Part shown: positions 7,292-10,841 of the stretch, in pieces
How positions within the stretch are numbered: position 1 is the stretch's first letter
How the letters are laid out: every line of letters starts with the position of its first letter
Origin: Fimenecus sp045632525
Lineage (GTDB): Bacteria > Bacillota > Clostridia > Oscillospirales > Acutalibacteraceae
Assembly: GCA_045632525.1 (NCBI GenBank)
Contig: JAZQWV010000011.1
Location: 1 to 10,841 of the forward strand
DNA: 10,841 bases
Direction of reading: 5' to 3'
Made by a program: the position numbers and the translations under genes
The notes under the pieces: model-generated
Databases searched by the model: none
The model's input: the letters and a program-made list of their open reading frames with translations, nothing else
What the model was told of the DNA's origin: nothing

Positions 7292-7323
7292 AAAACCCGA
7301 CCTTATGGTCGGGTTAATTTTTT
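7292..7323. terminator. Bidirectional intrinsic terminator between convergent genes
   Basis: AACCCGACC (7294-7302) and GGTCGGGTT (7307-7315) form a perfect 9-bp GC-rich stem with a TTAT loop. On the plus strand it is followed by AA and six T residues. On the minus strand the stem is followed by TTAT, part of a short T-rich tract, so it can also stop transcripts of the GH28-like gene ending at 7329. It works best in the plus direction. Confidence 0.9.
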
Positions 7324-7328
7324 GCCTT

Positions 7329-8660
7329 TTACTGTGCATCTGTCCCACTAAATCTTATTAACTCAAGATTTGGTGCATTTTCTGCATCAATTGCCTTTGC
7401 GTAATCGTCACAGATGTTACCCCATTGAACCGATGATTTTTCAATAAGCACATTTTTTGCATTTCTTATGAAGAAACCGCTATTTTTATATTTTTCAACG
7501 CCATATTGAAGACAAGGTCTTAAATCGTAAAGACCGCAGTCCCATTTTGATGTTTTTGTCATTGTAACACTTACATTTTCAAATGTTACATCTTCAATCA
7601 TATTTTCTTCTGTGCCGTGAATAAGAACACCATTTTCACCCTTACAAGTGATATTACGGAAACGAATATTCTTAATTTTACCTGATTTTGTATTTTCATC
7701 TCGATTAAAGGTTGTAATAACGATAGGCTCTGCTGTACCCCACCAATCAGGACAGAAACGACGAGTTTCAACAATACAGTTTGAATATGTAACATTCTCA
7801 ACATTACCGCCGTCACGAATCTGAATTGAAAGGCCACGGTTGCTTCGTGAAATGATACAGTTGTCAACAATTACATTGCGGAAATCGCCAACACCCTCTG
7901 TGCCAATTTTAATGGCAGCAGATGTTGAAATGAGAGTACAATTTGCAATAATAATATTCTCGCAAGGGCCATATTCAGCATTACCCTTTGATGTTTTAAG
8001 ACAGATACAGTCGTCAGCACATTCAATATGACAGCCCAAAATTCTCACATTTGTGCAATGGTCAGGGTCAATGCCGTCAGAGTTTGCAACATCCAAATCG
8101 TTGAGAATTCTGATTTGAGAAATAAGCACATCGTCGCAACCTGCAGGATGCAATGTCCAGAAAGGTGCATCAACGATTGTTACATCTTTGAATGTGATAT
8201 TGTTGCTCTTTTCAATATAGATAACAGTTGGTCTTGGATAGAAATTACCTGTTACATAATATTGGTCTTTTCTCTCAACGAATGCGTGACCATTAGCATC
8301 AATTGTGCCTTCACCTGAAATTGTGCAACCATCAGCCTCGTAACCGTAAATAAATACAAACGATGGCTTGCCTGTAACAGGGTTGCCGATAAGTGCAGTT
8401 TTAGGGTCGTTAATCATATTGCAAGGACGAATATAACCGTCAATATTGTCAGTTGCTTTAAGACGAGAGCCTTTTTGAAGGTGCAACTCAACATTTTTCT
8501 TCATGCGGATTGAATCAGAATAATATGTTTTGCCACTTGTGAGCACAACTGTGCCACCACCGTTTTCTTCTGCCTTGTCAATAGCAGATTGAATGGCTTG
8601 ACAGTCGTTATTCACACCATTACCAAGTGCGCCAAAATCTTCAGGATAAAAATATAACAT
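7329..8660 (-). CDS. GH28-family (polygalacturonase-like) glycoside hydrolase, no signal peptide
   Basis: GH28 enzymes hydrolyse galacturonic acid links in pectin using an inverting mechanism on a right-handed beta-helix. The 443-residue product begins with the usual N-terminal motif (DFGALGNGVNNDCQAIQSAI, 8-27) and continues with many short N-x-x-x-x-N-C type beta-helix turns. Two catalytic signatures are present: NSDGID at 193-198 (D195) and ADDC at 215-218 (D216, D217). The GHG histidine motif of classical polygalacturonases is replaced by SAAIKIGTEG near 247-256, and the RIK motif appears as LSIQIR near 277-282. This suggests an exo-acting or different-substrate member. There is no signal peptide, so it probably works in the cytoplasm on imported oligosaccharides. 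The ATG at 8660 has GGGAGG 8 nt upstream. It has its own promoter, and no transporter or other sugar gene lies beside it here. Related beta-helix families remain possible. Confidence 0.85.
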   Translation of the reverse strand: MLYFYPEDFGALGNGVNNDCQAIQSAIDKAEENGGGTVVLTSGKTYYSDSIRMKKNVELHLQKGSRLKATDNIDGYIRPCNMINDPKTALIGNPVTGKPSFVFIYGYEADGCTISGEGTIDANGHAFVERKDQYYVTGNFYPRPTVIYIEKSNNITFKDVTIVDAPFWTLHPAGCDDVLISQIRILNDLDVANSDGIDPDHCTNVRILGCHIECADDCICLKTSKGNAEYGPCENIIIANCTLISTSAAIKIGTEGVGDFRNVIVDNCIISRSNRGLSIQIRDGGNVENVTYSNCIVETRRFCPDWWGTAEPIVITTFNRDENTKSGKIKNIRFRNITCKGENGVLIHGTEENMIEDVTFENVSVTMTKTSKWDCGLYDLRPCLQYGVEKYKNSGFFIRNAKNVLIEKSSVQWGNICDDYAKAIDAENAPNLELIRFSGTDAQ

Positions 8661-8692
8661 AATGTGGACCTCCCACTTTCAAATCTGCAAAA

Positions 8693-8721
8693 AGTATATC
8701 ACAAAAGAAATCAAATAACAA
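8693..8721 (-). promoter_or_regulatory. Promoter for the GH28-like gene
   Basis: On the minus strand, -35 TTGTTA (8721-8716) and -10 TATACT (8698-8693) are separated by 17 nt. TGA precedes the -10, giving an extended -10 element. The start would be near 8686, leaving a leader of about 25 nt. No CcpA-type cre site was recognised around it. Confidence 0.7.
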
Positions 8722-8723
8722 TA

Positions 8724-8759
8724 CAAAAAATAAACTGCTCAGCCAAAACTGAGCAGTTT
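8724..8759 (-). terminator. Intrinsic terminator of the aspS operon
   Basis: AAACTGCTCAG and CTGAGCAGTTT (8732-8742 and 8749-8759) form a perfect 11-bp stem with a 6-nt loop. On the minus strand it is followed by A and then six T residues. It begins 5 nt beyond the stop of the 76-residue gene and precedes the GH28-like promoter, so it separates the two minus-strand units. Confidence 0.9.
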
Positions 8760-8764
8760 GCTTT

Positions 8765-8995
8765 TTACTTTTTATTATTTCTCTTTTCAATTCGTTGGGT
8801 GCGAATTCTGTTAAAAAGAATTTCCATAATAACAAAACCAACAATAACAACACAAGCGAAGAAAATACGAATTGGTGTCACCGTCAAATCATTTGGGACT
8901 TTAACTGTTTCTTCTGCAAAGGCTGTAATGCCAAAAGAGAAAAGAAGCACCAAAGACATTAAAATGATATTCAATTGTCTTTTTGCTTTTTTCAT
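8765..8995 (-). CDS. Small membrane protein with signal peptide and one transmembrane helix
   Basis: This 76-residue protein matches no family I recognise. It starts MKKAKRQ, has a hydrophobic stretch at 9-24 and an AFA-EE site (25-29) typical of signal peptidase I cleavage. A short exported segment (about 28-41) is followed by a second hydrophobic helix at 43-61 and a strongly basic tail (NRIRTQRIEKRNNKK). If the signal is cleaved, the mature protein is about 49 residues with a short outside N terminus and a cytoplasmic basic tail. The start lies 3 nt after the aspS stop, and the last codons of aspS supply GAGGAA as ribosome binding site, so the two genes should be translated from one mRNA. 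The terminator follows at once. The clear signal and membrane pattern make it a credible gene despite its size. Function unknown. Confidence 0.8.
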   Translation of the reverse strand: MKKAKRQLNIILMSLVLLFSFGITAFAEETVKVPNDLTVTPIRIFFACVVIVGFVIMEILFNRIRTQRIEKRNNKK

Positions 8996-8998
8996 AAA

Positions 8999-10783
8999 TT
9001 ATTCCTCAATTTCTTTAACTTCAATGCCAAGTTCGTCAAGTTGAAGTGTGTCAACTGGTGAAGGGCATTCTGTCATTGGTTCGCTTGCATTCTGAAGTTT
9101 AGGGAACGCGATAACATCACGAAGAGATTCTGCGCCAATCATCTGCATAACAAGACGGTCAAGACCGATACCCATACCGCCATGTGGTGGAGGACCAAAT
9201 TTGAAAGCATCTGTCAAGAAACCGAATTTCTCATAAGCTTCTTCGTCAGAAAGGCCAAGGAGAGAGAACATTCTCTTTTGAAGTGCAGGGTCAGTAATAC
9301 GGATTGAACCTGAAGACAATTCAACACCGTTGAGAACAAGGTCATAAGCCTTTGCACGAACCTGTGCTTTGTCTGTTTCAAGATATTCAAGACATTCATC
9401 CATAGGGGAAGTAAATGGGTGGTGCATAGCCACAAAAGTCTGTGCGTCTTCGTCCCACTCAAAGAATGGGAATTCTGTAATCCAGAGAAGATTGAATTTG
9501 TCTGTTGGAATAATATCAAGCTTCTTTGCAACTTCCTGACGAAGTGCACCAAGAACTGAAAGAACGCTGTTTTTCTTTGTATCAGCAACGATTAACACAA
9601 CATCGCCTGTTTCTGCTCCTGCTTTGTTAAGAAGAGCAGTCATTTCGTCTTCTGTAAGGAACTTTGCAAATGAAGATGCAAGTCCGTCAGGCATAAGACG
9701 AGCAAAAGCAAGTCCCTTTGCACCAATACCACGAACATATTCTGTAAGCTTGTCAATTTCTTTTCTTGTAAGAGTATTAACAGCGTTTTTAGCTGTGATA
9801 CAGTAAACTGCACCACCTGCCTGGAGTGCTGATGTGAATACGCCGAAACCACAACCTTTAACAACGTCACCAAGGTCACAAAGTTCCATTTCATAACGAG
9901 TGTCAGGTTTATCAGAACCATAGCGTTCCATAGCATCTTTATAAGTAAGACGGGGGAGTGGTAACTGAATGTCAACACCCATAGCTTCTTTGAACACTCT
10001 TTGAATATAGCCTTCACCCATACCCATAACATCATCAACATCAACGAATGACATTTCAAGGTCAATCTGTGTAAATTCAGGCTGACGGTCAGCACGAAGG
10101 TCTTCGTCGCGGAAGCAACGAGCAATCTGCATATATCTGTCAAAACCTGCTACCATTGAAAGCTGTTTGTAAAGTTGTGGTGACTGTGGAAGAGCGTAAA
10201 AAGTACCATTGTGAATTCTTGAAGGAACTAAGAAGTCACGAGCACCTTCTGGAGTTGAACGGATAAGCATTGGAGTTTCAATTTCAATAAATCCGTTTTC
10301 GTCAAAGTAGTCACGAGTAATTTTTGTAACCTTGTGACGGAATAAAATATTGCTCTGTAAATCAGGTCTTCTTAAATCGAGGTAACGATATTTAAGACGG
10401 GTGTTTTCACCTGTTTTGCAATTTTCAACAATATCAAAAGGAGGTGTTTCACTTTTTGAAAGAAGCCTTAAATCTTTAACATCTATTTCAATGTCGCCTG
10501 TTGGCAAATCAGGGTTTTTAGAAGAACGCTCTTTTACAATACCTTTTGCCATAAGAACAAATTCATTTCTTGCAGAAAAAGCTTTGTCAAAAATAGTTTT
10601 TTCTGTATTTTCATCAAATGCAAGCTGAATAATACCTGTTCTGTCGCGAAGGTCAATGAAAATAAGCGAACCTAAGTCGCGTTGTTTTGCAACCCAACCA
10701 CAAACGGTTACCTCTTCACCGATATTCGCACTACGAAGGTCCCCGCAGTAGTGAGTTCTTTTAAGTCCTGTCATATTATCCAT
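8999..10783 (-). CDS. aspS: Aspartyl-tRNA synthetase
   Basis: AspRS joins aspartate to tRNA-Asp using ATP. The 594-residue product has the bacterial-type layout: an OB-fold anticodon-binding domain (about 1-110), a class II catalytic core, and an inserted GAD domain (about 290-420). Motif 1 lies near FIEIETPM (165-172), motif 2 is CFRDEDLRADRQPEFTQIDL (223-242), and motif 3 is GGMGIGLDRLVM (535-546). The loop QRDLGSL (34-40) has the leucine seen in discriminating enzymes such as E. coli AspRS, rather than the histidine of enzymes that also charge tRNA-Asn. This hints that it is Asp-specific, but by inference only. The ATG at 10783 has AAAGGA 9 nt upstream; a later ATG (codon 4) is too far from it. 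The frame stays open upstream to the window edge, but nothing supports a longer start. It heads or belongs to an operon with the 76-residue gene. Confidence 0.97.
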   Translation of the reverse strand: MDNMTGLKRTHYCGDLRSANIGEEVTVCGWVAKQRDLGSLIFIDLRDRTGIIQLAFDENTEKTIFDKAFSARNEFVLMAKGIVKERSSKNPDLPTGDIEIDVKDLRLLSKSETPPFDIVENCKTGENTRLKYRYLDLRRPDLQSNILFRHKVTKITRDYFDENGFIEIETPMLIRSTPEGARDFLVPSRIHNGTFYALPQSPQLYKQLSMVAGFDRYMQIARCFRDEDLRADRQPEFTQIDLEMSFVDVDDVMGMGEGYIQRVFKEAMGVDIQLPLPRLTYKDAMERYGSDKPDTRYEMELCDLGDVVKGCGFGVFTSALQAGGAVYCITAKNAVNTLTRKEIDKLTEYVRGIGAKGLAFARLMPDGLASSFAKFLTEDEMTALLNKAGAETGDVVLIVADTKKNSVLSVLGALRQEVAKKLDIIPTDKFNLLWITEFPFFEWDEDAQTFVAMHHPFTSPMDECLEYLETDKAQVRAKAYDLVLNGVELSSGSIRITDPALQKRMFSLLGLSDEEAYEKFGFLTDAFKFGPPPHGGMGIGLDRLVMQMIGAESLRDVIAFPKLQNASEPMTECPSPVDTLQLDELGIEVKEIEE

Positions 10784-10790
10784 GTATAAA

Positions 10791-10840
10791 TTTCCTTTCG
10801 AAGTCGGAGGCCAAGCGGTCTTAGGAAGACAATTAGGAAA
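10791..10840 (-). promoter_or_regulatory. aspS leader with potential ribosome-binding-site pairing
   Basis: On the minus strand TTTCCT (10840-10835) can pair with AGGAAA (10796-10791), which overlaps the AAAGGA ribosome binding site of aspS. Between them GTCTT-CCT-AAGAC (10830-10818) forms a 5-bp hairpin. The stretch is more GC-rich than most of the window's intergenic DNA. No tRNA or T-box signature was recognised in the 58 nt visible, and the upstream part lies outside the window, so the role is uncertain. Confidence 0.25.
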
Positions 10841-10841
10841 A

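Noticed and set aside
9640..10143. Long open frame (167 codons) in another minus-strand frame inside aspS
   Set aside because: It lies entirely within the well-supported aspS coding region, and its translation is low-complexity and resembles no protein.
10800..10841. GC-rich plus-strand stretch with GGCCAAGCGGT, reminiscent of a tRNA D-arm
   Set aside because: No matching D-stem, anticodon arm or acceptor end can be built from the visible bases, so a tRNA is not supported.
10784..10841. T-box leader for aspS
   Set aside because: The conserved T-box sequence and a terminator with a T-run are absent between the edge and the start codon.

Overview
The window comes from a low-GC Gram-positive bacterium, most likely a Clostridia-class anaerobe of the Oscillospiraceae/Ruminococcaceae kind found in guts. 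The evidence is AT-rich DNA, GGAGG-type ribosome binding sites, a Firmicutes-style SecA with a C-terminal zinc tail, a membrane-embedded XRE regulator of a type common in clostridia, and a GH28 family pectin-type enzyme. TGA is used as a stop, so the code is standard. The family calls come from recognising motifs by eye; no search was run.

Layout, left to right. (1) Positions 1-643, minus strand: the N-terminal 214 residues of an SCP2-like (sterol-carrier-protein-2 fold) protein that runs off the left edge. (2) Positions 644-899: a divergent promoter region with one promoter for each direction, a 13-nt palindrome, and a terminator-like hairpin in the leader of the SCP2-like gene. (3) Positions 900-5707, plus strand: a tight three-gene operon made of secA, a membrane protein with a zinc ribbon and TPR-like repeats (TTG start, 12 nt after secA), and a polytopic protein resembling M50-type metalloproteases but with an altered active-site motif (start overlaps the previous stop). 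It ends at a strong intrinsic terminator. (4) Positions 5746-7274, plus strand: a single-gene unit for a membrane-spanning XRE regulator, with its own promoter and a palindrome beside the -35 box that could be its operator. (5) Positions 7292-7323: a terminator shared by convergent genes. (6) Positions 7329-8660, minus strand: a GH28-like right-handed beta-helix glycosidase without a signal peptide, with its own promoter. (7) Positions 8765-10783, minus strand: aspS (aspartyl-tRNA synthetase), followed 3 nt later by a 76-residue secreted or membrane miniprotein and then an intrinsic terminator.

How the genes fit together. secA and aspS are housekeeping anchors. The two uncharacterised genes behind secA are probably co-transcribed with it, and both products should sit in the membrane, so a role near protein export or membrane quality control is reasonable but unproven. 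The XRE gene looks like an independent envelope-sensing regulator, and its codon use differs from its neighbours. The GH28-like gene probably acts on small imported oligosaccharides inside the cell. No tRNA, rRNA, CRISPR array, insertion sequence or prophage was seen.
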